Positions 1 to 7,204 of a stretch of DNA of 64,000 bases are shown here, piece after piece. Position 1 is the first letter of the stretch, and every line of letters begins with the position of its first letter. The stretch is from positions 558,001 through 622,000 of the forward strand of contig NZ_JACGWX010000001.1 of assembly GCF_014137945.1 (NCBI RefSeq), written 5' to 3'. A program made the translations under genes and the position numbers. The notes beneath the pieces are model-generated. The model was given only the letters and a program-made list of their open reading frames with translations. It had not been told where the DNA came from and searched no databases. The stretch is from Microcella alkalica. Its GTDB lineage: Bacteria > Actinomycetota > Actinomycetes > Actinomycetales > Microbacteriaceae.

Positions 1-795
1 GGCCGTTGGGGCTCCGCCGGCGGTGGGGCGCTGCAGCTGCCGAAGCTGATCCGGGGGGCCGTGCAGGCCGACCCGGGCTGGGTTCTCGTGGTCGCCGACG
101 CGGCGCAACTCGAGCCGCGCATCCTCGCCGCCCTCTCGAACGATGCCGCCATGGCGCGCGCCGGCGCGGGGGAGGACCTGTACGCGGGCATCGTCGCGAG
201 CGGCGCCGTCGAGTCCCGCGAGCACGCCAAGCTCGGGATGCTCGGGGCGATGTACGGCGGCACGACCGGGCAGAGCGCACGGGTGCTTCCTCGCCTGCAG
301 CGGGCGTTCCCCGACGCGATCCGGTTCGTCGAGGAGGCGGCGCGCGCGGGCGAGCGCGGCGAGCGCGTGCGCACGCGACTGGGTCGCACCTCGCCCGCTC
401 CCAGCGAGGCGTGGCGCGAGCGCCAGCTCATCGCCGTCTCCGATGCGGCATCGGCCGCTCAGCGCGAGGAGGCCCGCTCCGATGCTCGATCGTGGGGCCG
501 CTTCACGCGCAATTTCGTCGTGCAGGGCAGCGCCGCCGAATGGGCGCTGTCGTGGATGGCCGGCGTCCGCCGCCGGCTGTGGTCGCCGCTGGGCGGGCCG
601 CTGGCCTCGCAGCCCCACCTCGTGCTCTTCCTCCACGACGAGCTCATCGTGCACGCTCCGCGCGAGCGCGCGCTCGAGGTGGAGGAGGTCATGCGCGCCG
701 CAGCGGCAGACGCCGGGCGGCTGCTCTTCCCCGGCAGCGCAGTGAGCTTCCCCGTCACTGTCGCGACTGTCGACCGTTACAGCGACACGAAGTAG
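1..795 (+). CDS. PolA-like DNA polymerase (3'-5' exonuclease/polymerase type), C-terminal part, cut by window edge
   Basis: The reading frame is open from base 1 to the TAG at 793-795, so only the polymerase C-terminus is present. Three family A polymerase motifs are visible. Motif A appears as DAAQLEPRI, a variant of DYSQIELR that holds the first metal-binding Asp. Motif B is represented by the K..YGG segment (KLGMLGAMYGG). Motif C is FLHDELIVHAP, holding the second catalytic Asp. The divergent motif A resembles the actinobacterial 'bifunctional 3'-5' exonuclease/DNA polymerase' family more than housekeeping DNA polymerase I; this is inference from memory of the family. No 5' end, promoter or exonuclease domain can be seen here. 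The gene converges on the PadR gene 13 bp downstream. Confidence 0.85.
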   Translation, partial: GRWGSAGGGALQLPKLIRGAVQADPGWVLVVADAAQLEPRILAALSNDAAMARAGAGEDLYAGIVASGAVESREHAKLGMLGAMYGGTTGQSARVLPRLQRAFPDAIRFVEEAARAGERGERVRTRLGRTSPAPSEAWRERQLIAVSDAASAAQREEARSDARSWGRFTRNFVVQGSAAEWALSWMAGVRRRLWSPLGGPLASQPHLVLFLHDELIVHAPRERALEVEEVMRAAAADAGRLLFPGSAVSFPVTVATVDRYSDTK

Positions 796-808
796 CGCGC
801 GGCCGTGC

Positions 809-1375
809 TCAGTGCGCCGAGCCCTGCTGCGTCACGCCGGCCTCGGCCGCGCGGCGCCCGCGCCGCCGGCGATCGGTGCGCAGCGGCCACGGGTCGATGG
901 TCGGGAGCGAGTCGAGCCACGCGAGCGCCGCGGAGCGGAGCAGGCGCTGCGCGTGGGAGGCGGAGGCCTGCGCCGCGCCGCCGGACGGGTCCGCGATCTC
1001 GGCGGACGCGCCGTCGCGAGGTGCCCACAGCATCCGGTAGTTCGCCAGGAGCGCCTCGACGTGGTTGCCGGGCAGCGACATCGCGAGCAGGACGCGCTCG
1101 ACCATTTCGTGCCAGTCGGCGAGGTCGGGCTCGGTCAGGTGCATGCGCGCCTCGATCGTCCCCGCATCGGTGAGCTGGTAGAGCGGAAGGTTGTCGGGCG
1201 TGGATCCCGCGTGCTCCACGAGACCGTCCCGGCGGAGCCGGTCGAGCGTCGAGTAGACCTGCCCGACGTTGAGCGGCGCGTCGCGTCGTGTTCGCTCGAC
1301 CACCTCGGCGTGCAGCTGATAGCCGTACGCGGGGCCGAGGGTCAGGACGGAGAGGAGGGAATGACGAAGCGTCAT
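809..1375 (-). CDS. PadR family transcriptional regulator
   Basis: A 188-residue protein whose first ~80 residues match the PadR winged helix: an opening LRHSLLSVLTLGPAYGYQLHAEV, then VGQVYSTLDRLRRDGLVEH as the recognition helix and wing. The C-terminal half is the alpha-helical dimerisation region (PadR_C-like) and ends in a basic tail. PadR proteins usually repress a nearby gene or operon in response to small molecules; no obvious target transporter is adjacent. The start ATG has a TAGTGT hexamer 6 nt upstream, predicting a leaderless or near-leaderless transcript, and the same spot has GGAGG. Overlapping direct repeats TATGC-GGCG-TATGC around 1386-1398 could be an autoregulatory site (inference). 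It is transcribed away from DUF3145. Confidence 0.85.
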   Translation of the reverse strand: MTLRHSLLSVLTLGPAYGYQLHAEVVERTRRDAPLNVGQVYSTLDRLRRDGLVEHAGSTPDNLPLYQLTDAGTIEARMHLTEPDLADWHEMVERVLLAMSLPGNHVEALLANYRMLWAPRDGASAEIADPSGGAAQASASHAQRLLRSAALAWLDSLPTIDPWPLRTDRRRRGRRAAEAGVTQQGSAH

Positions 1376-1381
1376 GCCTCC

Positions 1382-1387
1382 ACACTA
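1382..1387 (-). promoter_or_regulatory. -10 hexamer TAGTGT of the padR gene (predicted leaderless)
   Basis: TAGTGT on the minus strand lies exactly 6 nt before the padR ATG, so transcription would begin at or next to the start codon. The direct repeat TATGC-GGCG-TATGC overlaps its upstream edge and is a candidate repressor site. Confidence 0.45.
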
Positions 1388-1470
1388 TGCGGCGTATGCA
1401 TTGCGCGGGAAATCGTGCGGTTCTTCGTGAGTGGGTTCCGGCCGACACGCGATCACATCGAACGACACGC

Positions 1471-1500
1471 TTGTCATTCGTGGCTCTCGTGGACGATAAT
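1471..1500 (+). promoter_or_regulatory. Sigma70-type promoter for the DUF3145 gene
   Basis: TTGTCA (1471-1476) and GATAAT (1495-1500) are separated by 18 bp and match the -35/-10 consensus well. This is the clearest two-element promoter in the window. It implies a 5' leader of roughly 85 nt before the GTG at 1593. Confidence 0.7.
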
Positions 1501-1592
1501 GCGTAGACGGCGAGGAATCGCCACAACTGAACACGCTGTCACACCGCGAACAGGTCGATGGGGAAGTCGTACCTGAGGAAACGGAGTGAACA

Positions 1593-2096
1593 GTGGCTAC
1601 AGCAACGGCTCGCGGAGTGCTCTACGTGCACTCCGCTCCGCGCGCGCTCTGCCCGCACATCGAGTGGGCGGCAGGTCGCGCCATCGATCGTGCCGTGAGC
1701 TTCGACTGGATCGATCAGCCGGTCATGCGGGGCTCCCAGCGCACCGAGTTCGTCTGGGAGGGCGAGCGCGGTTCCGGCGCGCGCATCGCGAGCGCCCTGC
1801 GCGGCTGGGAGCACTTGCGCTTCGAGGTCACCGAGGAGGCCGGCTTCGGCACGGACGGCGGCCGCTGGATGCACACCCCTGACCTCGGCATCTTCTACGC
1901 GCAGACCGACGTTGCCGGGAACATGGTCATCCCGGAGGACCGCGTCCGGTACGCGATGGAGGTCGCCGGGTCGAATACCCTCGAGCTGCACCGCGAGCTG
2001 CGGCTCGCGCTCGGCCAGGCCTGGGACGACGAGCTCGAGGCCTTCCGTCATGCGGGAGACGGCCAGCGCGTCGTCTGGCTGCACCGCGCCGGTTGA
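1593..2096 (+). CDS. DUF3145 domain-containing protein
   Basis: A 167-residue soluble protein recognisable as the actinobacterial DUF3145 family: an opening ATARGVLYVHSAPRALCPHIEWA, then WIDQPVMRG...EFVWEG and a C-terminal half rich in acidic residues. No catalytic motif or membrane segment is visible and the function is unknown. The start is GTG with GGAG a few bases upstream, fitting the family's usual N-terminus. A strong promoter lies ~90 bp upstream. The gene is followed by a cluster of 16-bp repeats and then the end of the convergent fabF gene. Conservation across actinobacteria suggests a housekeeping role. Confidence 0.85.
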   Translation: MATATARGVLYVHSAPRALCPHIEWAAGRAIDRAVSFDWIDQPVMRGSQRTEFVWEGERGSGARIASALRGWEHLRFEVTEEAGFGTDGGRWMHTPDLGIFYAQTDVAGNMVIPEDRVRYAMEVAGSNTLELHRELRLALGQAWDDELEAFRHAGDGQRVVWLHRAG

Positions 2097-2105
2097 CCGC
2101 TCCCC

Positions 2106-2225
2106 GTCAACAATTCAGGACTAACCGCACCGCGCACTCGTCGACAACTCAGGACTGCAGGCGCCACGAGCACCGGGTGACCGCCCCCCGGGCCCGCGAG
2201 GCACCGCTTGTCCTGAGTTGTTGAC
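2106..2225. repeat. Three copies of a 16-bp repeat, two direct and one inverted
   Basis: Copies are GTCAACAATTCAGGAC (2106-2121), GTCGACAACTCAGGAC (2140-2155) and the inverted GTCCTGAGTTGTTGAC (2210-2225). The first two lie 34 nt apart start to start. Copies two and three can form a 16-bp stem with one mismatch around a 54-nt GC-rich loop. The array fills most of the gap between the convergent DUF3145 and fabF genes. It may act as a bidirectional terminator or be one site of a dispersed intergenic repeat family. Confidence 0.8.
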
Positions 2226-2256
2226 GCGGGAGCGCGGGCGCCGCAGCGCGAGCGGC

Positions 2257-3495
2257 CTACGCGTCGGTGGAGCGGAACGCGATGACCGAGTTGTGCCCGC
2301 CGAAGCCGAACGAGTTCGAGATCGCGAGCTGGGGCCCGTCGCCGAGCGGCCGCGGCGACGTCACGACGTCGAGCGGGATGCGTTCGTCCTGGTTGTCGAG
2401 GTTGATGGTCGGCGGCGCGGTGCGCTCGTGCAGCGCGAGGATCGTGAAGACGGCCTCGAGCGCGCCCGTGCCGCCGAGCAGGTGACCGGTCGACGCCTTG
2501 GTCGCCGACACGGGGATCGCTCCGACGCGGTCGCCGAACACGCGCTTGAGCGCCTCGAACTCGGCGACGTCGCCGACCGGCGTCGAGGTCGCGTGCGCGT
2601 TGATGTGGGTGACCTCGTCGGGGGTCGCGCCGGCCTGATCGAGGGCGGCGAGCACCGCCCGAGCGGCGCCCGAGCCCTCGGGGTCGGGCGCGGTGATGTG
2701 GTACGAGTCGGAGGTCACCGAGCCGCCGGCGAGCTCGGCGTAGATGCGGGCGCCTCGGGCGAGGGCGTGCTCCTTCGTCTCGAGCACGATCGCCGCCGCG
2801 CCCTCGCCGAGCACGAACCCGTCGCGGTCGACATCGTAGGGGCGCGAGGCGGCGGCGGGGTCGTCGTTGCGCTTGGAGAGCGCCTGCATCGACGCGAAGG
2901 CGGCGATGGGCAGCGGATGCACGACAGCCTCGGTGCCGCCGGCGACGACGATGTCGGCGAGGCCCTGCTGGAGGTGCTCGTAGGCGTTGGCGATCGCCTC
3001 GGTGCCGGAGGCGCAGGCCGAGACCACCGTGCGGGCGCCGGCGCGCGCGCCGAGGCCCATGCTGATCGCGGCGGCGGCGGCGTTGGGCATGAGCATCGGG
3101 ATCGTCATGGGGAGGACGCGACGGGGCCCCTTCTCCTTCAGGATGTCCCACGCGTCGAGGAGCGTCCAGAGGCCGCCGATGCCGGTCGCGTAGTCGACGA
3201 GGATGCGCTCCGGCGCGACGTCCGGTGCGCCGGCGTCCGCCCATGCCTCGCGCGCGGCGATGAGCGCGAACTGGGCCGACGGGTCGAGGCGCTTGATCTC
3301 CTGGCGCTCGAGCACCTCCTCGGGGCGGACCTTGGCCTGCGCGGCGAACGTCACGGGCAGCTCGTGCTCGGCGACCCAGGGCTGCTCGAGCGTGCGTGCG
3401 CCGGATTCTCCGGCGAGGAGGGCGGTCCAGCTCTCGCGGGCGGTTCCGCCGATGGGCGAGGTGGCACCGATTCCGGTGACGACGATCGTGGTCAT
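2257..3495 (-). CDS. fabF: Beta-ketoacyl-ACP synthase II (FabF)
   Basis: Condenses malonyl-ACP with acyl-ACP in each elongation cycle of type II fatty acid synthesis. The 412-residue protein has the thiolase-fold Cys-His-His triad: C161 in SACASGTEA, H301 in NAHATSTPVGD and H338 in TGHLLGGTGA. I start it at 3495 (MTTIVVTGIG) because this is the standard KAS N-terminus and AGAAGAG lies just upstream; a 24-residue longer reading is basic and unlike the family. It is the last gene of the fabD-fabH-acpP-fabF operon, 83 bp after acpP, matching the order known from Streptomyces and related actinobacteria. Confidence 0.97.
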   Translation of the reverse strand: MTTIVVTGIGATSPIGGTARESWTALLAGESGARTLEQPWVAEHELPVTFAAQAKVRPEEVLERQEIKRLDPSAQFALIAAREAWADAGAPDVAPERILVDYATGIGGLWTLLDAWDILKEKGPRRVLPMTIPMLMPNAAAAAISMGLGARAGARTVVSACASGTEAIANAYEHLQQGLADIVVAGGTEAVVHPLPIAAFASMQALSKRNDDPAAASRPYDVDRDGFVLGEGAAAIVLETKEHALARGARIYAELAGGSVTSDSYHITAPDPEGSGAARAVLAALDQAGATPDEVTHINAHATSTPVGDVAEFEALKRVFGDRVGAIPVSATKASTGHLLGGTGALEAVFTILALHERTAPPTINLDNQDERIPLDVVTSPRPLGDGPQLAISNSFGFGGHNSVIAFRSTDA

Positions 3496-3578
3496 AGCGT
3501 GAGCTCTTCTCTCAGGGTGGGAGGCGTCTCGGGGGCCGGGGCCGCGCTCGCGCATCGGCCCCGGCATCCGCGCGGGGT

Positions 3579-3827
3579 CTAGCCCTGCGCGTTGACGATG
3601 AAGGTGACGGCGTCGCCGACGGTCTTGAGGTTCTTGACCTCTTCGTCGGGGATCTTCACGTCGAACTTCTCCTCGGCGTTGACGACGATCGTCATCATCG
3701 AGATCGAGTCGATGTCGAGGTCGTCCGTGAACGACTTGTCGAGAGCGACCGAGTCGGTCGCGATGCCGGTCTCGTCGTTGATGAGCTCGGCCAGGCCGGC
3801 GAGAACTTCTTCGGTGGACAGTGCCAT
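3579..3827 (-). CDS. acpP: Acyl carrier protein
   Basis: An 82-residue acidic carrier protein that holds the growing acyl chain on a 4'-phosphopantetheine arm. The attachment serine is S41 in DLDIDSISMM; the usual DSL is DSI here, a common actinobacterial variant. The start at 3827 (MALSTEEVL) is preceded by a strong GAGGAGAA site, and the longer upstream frame has no ACP-like sequence. It lies between fabH and fabF in the fatty-acid operon. Confidence 0.97.
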   Translation of the reverse strand: MALSTEEVLAGLAELINDETGIATDSVALDKSFTDDLDIDSISMMTIVVNAEEKFDVKIPDEEVKNLKTVGDAVTFIVNAQG

Positions 3828-3920
3828 TGTTCTTCTCCTCAGGGGTGTCGGTATGACCGTCCTCAATCCTAGGGCGGCGGTGCGTCGGATCGGGGAGGTC
3901 ACGGCGTCGGTGGTCGCGCC

Positions 3921-4925
3921 CTAGGGCAGCCGCACCACCTGGGCGCCGAACACGAGTCCGGCGCCGAAGCCGATCTGCAGGGCGAGTCCGCCGCTGAGCT
4001 CGGGATGCTCAGCGAGCAGTCGGTGCGTCGCGAGCGGGATCGAGGCGGCCGAGGTGTTCCCGGTCGTCGCGATGTCGCGCGCGATGACGACGCTCTCGGG
4101 CAGTTTGAGCTGCTTGGCGAACTCGTCGATGATTCGCATGTTCGCCTGGTGGGGGATGAACGCGGCGAGCTGATCGGCCGTCACGCCCGCGGCGGTGAGA
4201 GCGCGCTGAGCGACCTTCGCCATCTCCCACACAGCCCACCGGAAGACCGTCTGGCCCTCCTGTCGGAGGGTCGGGAAGACGCCAGCCGCCACGCCCTCGG
4301 CGATCGTGTGGTCCATGCCGATGGTCTCCCACTTCGAGCCGTCGGAGCCCCACACGCTCGCGCCGATGCCGGGGGAGTCGGCGGGGCCGACGATCGCGGC
4401 TCCCGCGCCGTCGCCGAGAAGGAACGAGATCGTCCGATCGGTCGGCTTGGCGAAGTCGCTGAGCTTCTCTGCGCCGACGACGAGCACGAACTCGGCGGCA
4501 CCGGCCCGCACGAGGGCGTCCGCCTGCGCGATGCCGTAGGTGTAGCCGGCGCACGCGGCCGAGACGTCGTACGCCGGAGCAGGGTTCGCGCCGATGCGCT
4601 CGGCGAGGAGCGCCGCAAGCGACGGCGTCTGCACCGGGTTGGAGATCGTGGAGACGATGACCGCGCCGATGCGGCCGGGGTCGATGCCGGCCTTCGCGAT
4701 GGCCTCCTTCGAGGCAGCTTCAGCGAGGTGGAGCGCGGTCACCGACTCGGAAGCGCGCATGCGCGTGATGACGCCCGTGCGCTGGCGGATCCACTCATCG
4801 GACGAATCGATCGGCCCGACGATGTCGTCGTTGGGCACGGTCAGGTCGCCGCGGGCGGCGCCCACGGACCAGATGCGGGTGTACGGCACCCCGACGGACT
4901 GCCTCAGGACGGGCTGTTCGCTCAT
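3921..4925 (-). CDS. fabH: Beta-ketoacyl-ACP synthase III (FabH)
   Basis: Starts fatty acid synthesis by condensing an acyl-CoA primer with malonyl-ACP. In this lineage the primers are expected to be branched-chain acyl-CoAs (family knowledge). The 334-residue protein has the Cys-His-Asn triad: C125 in VSAACAGYTYG, H259 in IPHQANMRI and N290 in TTGNTSAASIP. Its ATG overlaps the stop of fabD by 4 bp (ATGA), indicating translational coupling. Confidence 0.97.
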   Translation of the reverse strand: MSEQPVLRQSVGVPYTRIWSVGAARGDLTVPNDDIVGPIDSSDEWIRQRTGVITRMRASESVTALHLAEAASKEAIAKAGIDPGRIGAVIVSTISNPVQTPSLAALLAERIGANPAPAYDVSAACAGYTYGIAQADALVRAGAAEFVLVVGAEKLSDFAKPTDRTISFLLGDGAGAAIVGPADSPGIGASVWGSDGSKWETIGMDHTIAEGVAAGVFPTLRQEGQTVFRWAVWEMAKVAQRALTAAGVTADQLAAFIPHQANMRIIDEFAKQLKLPESVVIARDIATTGNTSAASIPLATHRLLAEHPELSGGLALQIGFGAGLVFGAQVVRLP

Positions 4926-5836
4926 GCGGACTCCAGCATCTCGATCGCGGCGGGCAGGTCGTCAGGGGTCCTGATCGCAACCGACGGCACGCCCCTGAGC
5001 CCGCGCTTGGCGAGCCCGACGAGCGCGCCGGCCGGAAGAAGCTCGATCACTCCCGTGACGCCGTCGGCGGCCATCGACTCCATGCACAGATCCCAGCGCA
5101 CGGGCGAGGAGATCTGCCCGACGAGCAGCTCGACGAAGCCCGCCCCGGACGTCACGACCGCACCGTCGCGGTTCGTGTAGAGGCGGATGACCGGGTCGGC
5201 GACGCGGACCGTCGCGGCCCCCGCACGCACGCGCTCGACCGCCGAGCCCATGTAGCTCGTGTGGAATGCGCCCGCGACCTGCAGCGGGACGACCCGCGTG
5301 CCGGGCACGGGGTCGCTCGCGAGAGCATCGAGGTTGCGCAGCTCGCCCGCGACGACGGTCTGCCCGCCGCCGTTGACGTTGGCAGCCTCAAGGCCTAGCT
5401 CGACGAGGCGCTCGGCGAGAGCATCCGCATCGCCGCCGAGGACGGCGCTCATTCCCGTCGGCACGGCGCCCGCGGCCTCGGCCATCGCGAGCCCGCGCTC
5501 GCGGACGAGACGCATCGCGTCGTTCTCGTCGAGCACGCCCGCGATCGCGGCGGCCGCGAACTCACCCACCGAGTGCCCGGCGACGGCGCCGACGCGGTCG
5601 CGCCGACCATCGAGCAGGGCGGCCGCGCTGAGCAGGGAGGCGGCGACGATGAGCGGCTGAGCGACCGCGGTGTCGCGGATGGTGTCGGCGTCCGACACCA
5701 TGCCATGCGCCACGAGGTCGATTCCGGCGGCCTCGCCGAGCGCCTCGAGGCGCGCCCGGTGCGCGGGGTCGGCGAGCCACGGCTCGAGGAAGCCCGGGGT
5801 CTGGGACCCCTGTCCGGGGGCGACGACGACGATCAT
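4922..5836 (-). CDS. fabD: Malonyl-CoA:ACP malonyltransferase (FabD)
   Basis: Transfers the malonyl group from malonyl-CoA to ACP. The 304-residue protein has the acyltransferase GQGSQ loop (residues 8-12), the nucleophile S89 in GHSVGEFAAAA and the partner H192 in GAFHTSYM. The start at 5836 (MIVVVAPGQGSQ) has GGGAGGA upstream; the 36 further in-frame residues upstream are not FabD-like. It is the first enzyme gene of the fab operon, 120 bp downstream of fasR, so it may have its own promoter in that gap. Confidence 0.96.
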   Translation of the reverse strand: MIVVVAPGQGSQTPGFLEPWLADPAHRARLEALGEAAGIDLVAHGMVSDADTIRDTAVAQPLIVAASLLSAAALLDGRRDRVGAVAGHSVGEFAAAAIAGVLDENDAMRLVRERGLAMAEAAGAVPTGMSAVLGGDADALAERLVELGLEAANVNGGGQTVVAGELRNLDALASDPVPGTRVVPLQVAGAFHTSYMGSAVERVRAGAATVRVADPVIRLYTNRDGAVVTSGAGFVELLVGQISSPVRWDLCMESMAADGVTGVIELLPAGALVGLAKRGLRGVPSVAIRTPDDLPAAIEMLESA

Positions 5837-5956
5837 TGGTTCATCCTCCCAGGGGCGGGCGACGGGGGTGGTGGTGGTCAGGGCGCAAGAAAGCCACGAG
5901 ACCTTGTGAGGACCGTACAGGCAGAGGGATGCCCGTGGCGGCATGCGCGTGCCGCC

Positions 5957-7135
5957 TCACCGTCGCGGCGCCTCCGGCTCCGAGATCGAGCCGACGATGA
6001 GCGCGCACTGCAGGATGATCGCCTCGCGGGCGCCCGTGGCATCCCACCCGATGACCTCGCTGATGCGCTTGAGGCGATAGCGGACGGTGTTGGGGTGCAC
6101 GTAGAGCTCGCGGGCGGTCGCCTCGAGGCTTCGCCCGTTGTCGAGATAGGCCCAGAGGGTGGTGAGCAGCTCGGTGTTGTGCTGCTTGAGCGGCTTGTAG
6201 ATGCGGTTGATGAGCGTCGAGCGCGCGATGGGGTCGCCCGCGAGCGCCCGCTCGGGCAGCAGGTCGTCGGCGAGCGTGGGCCGAGGCGCGTTGCGCCACG
6301 ACCGCGCGACCGCGAAGCCCGCGAGCGCCGCCTTGGCGCTCTTGCCCGCGTCGACGACGTCGGGCACCTCCGGCCCGAGCACGAGGTGCCCGGTGCCGAA
6401 GAAGGGCTCGAGAGCCTGCGCGATCTCCGGGAAGGTCGCCGGCTGGGGCGAGGGCTCATCGGCCTTCGGCAGAGCGCGGCCGATGACGACGACGAGCCGG
6501 TTGCCCTGCACGCCGATGAGCACGTCGGCGTCGACGTGGCGCGCGGTGCGGCGGATCTGGTCGACGTCGACGATGCGCGGCGTCGTCCCGACGAGCACGC
6601 ACACCTCGCCGTGCCCGTTCCAGCCGAGCGCGGCGATCCGGCTGGGGAGCTCGTTATCGTACTCCCCGCTGAGGATCGAGTCGACGACGAGAGCTTCGAG
6701 CCGGGCATCCCACAGCCCTCTCGCCTCGGCGGCGCGCGCGTAGACGTCGGCGGCGGCGAAGGCGATCTCGCGGCTGTAGAGCAGGATGGCCTCGCGCAAG
6801 CTCTGGTCTCCGCTCGTCACGCGATCCTCGACGACCTCGACCGTCACCCGGATCAGTTGCAGCGTCTGCTGCAGGCTCACCGAGCGCAGCAGCTCCCGGG
6901 GCGCGGCCCCGAAGACGTCGGCGGCGATCCACGGTTGGGACGTCGGGTCCTCGTACCAGCTGATGAGCGAGCTGATGCCGGCCTGGGCGACGAGCCCGAC
7001 CGCCGATCGGCGGCTCGGCGGCATCTCGCGGTACCAGGGCAGAGTGTCGTCGAGACGCTTGAGCGTCGCGGTCGCGAGCTCGCCCGAGATATTGCGCAGG
7101 TACTGCAAGGTCTGGGCCTTCGTCATCGACGCCAC
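5957..7135 (-). CDS. fasR: FasR-like PucR family regulator of fatty acid synthesis
   Basis: A 392-residue regulator. The C-terminus carries the PucR/CdaR-type helix-turn-helix (LEATARELYVHPNTVRYRLKRI), preceded by a GGDEF-like central region. It lies directly upstream of fabD-fabH-acpP-fabF, the position of FasR in Streptomyces, where it activates the fab operon. Family plus context make FasR the best name; activation here is inferred. The start is GTG at 7135 with GGAAGGGA upstream, and an ATG three codons later is an alternative. The gene lies between aceE and fabD, so acetyl-CoA formation and its use in lipid synthesis are neighbours. Confidence 0.88.
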   Translation of the reverse strand: MASMTKAQTLQYLRNISGELATATLKRLDDTLPWYREMPPSRRSAVGLVAQAGISSLISWYEDPTSQPWIAADVFGAAPRELLRSVSLQQTLQLIRVTVEVVEDRVTSGDQSLREAILLYSREIAFAAADVYARAAEARGLWDARLEALVVDSILSGEYDNELPSRIAALGWNGHGEVCVLVGTTPRIVDVDQIRRTARHVDADVLIGVQGNRLVVVIGRALPKADEPSPQPATFPEIAQALEPFFGTGHLVLGPEVPDVVDAGKSAKAALAGFAVARSWRNAPRPTLADDLLPERALAGDPIARSTLINRIYKPLKQHNTELLTTLWAYLDNGRSLEATARELYVHPNTVRYRLKRISEVIGWDATGAREAIILQCALIVGSISEPEAPRR

Positions 7136-7204
7136 GACTCGTCCCTTCCTCGGACCGGGTCGGGGCCCCGCGAGTCGCGAGGCCCCGGATGGTGCTCGTG
7201 CCTC

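Noticed and set aside
2257-7135. Polyketide synthase or other natural-product cluster around the KAS genes
   Set aside because: The fabD-fabH-acpP-fabF order with FasR is the standard primary fatty acid operon of actinobacteria; no tailoring genes are present.
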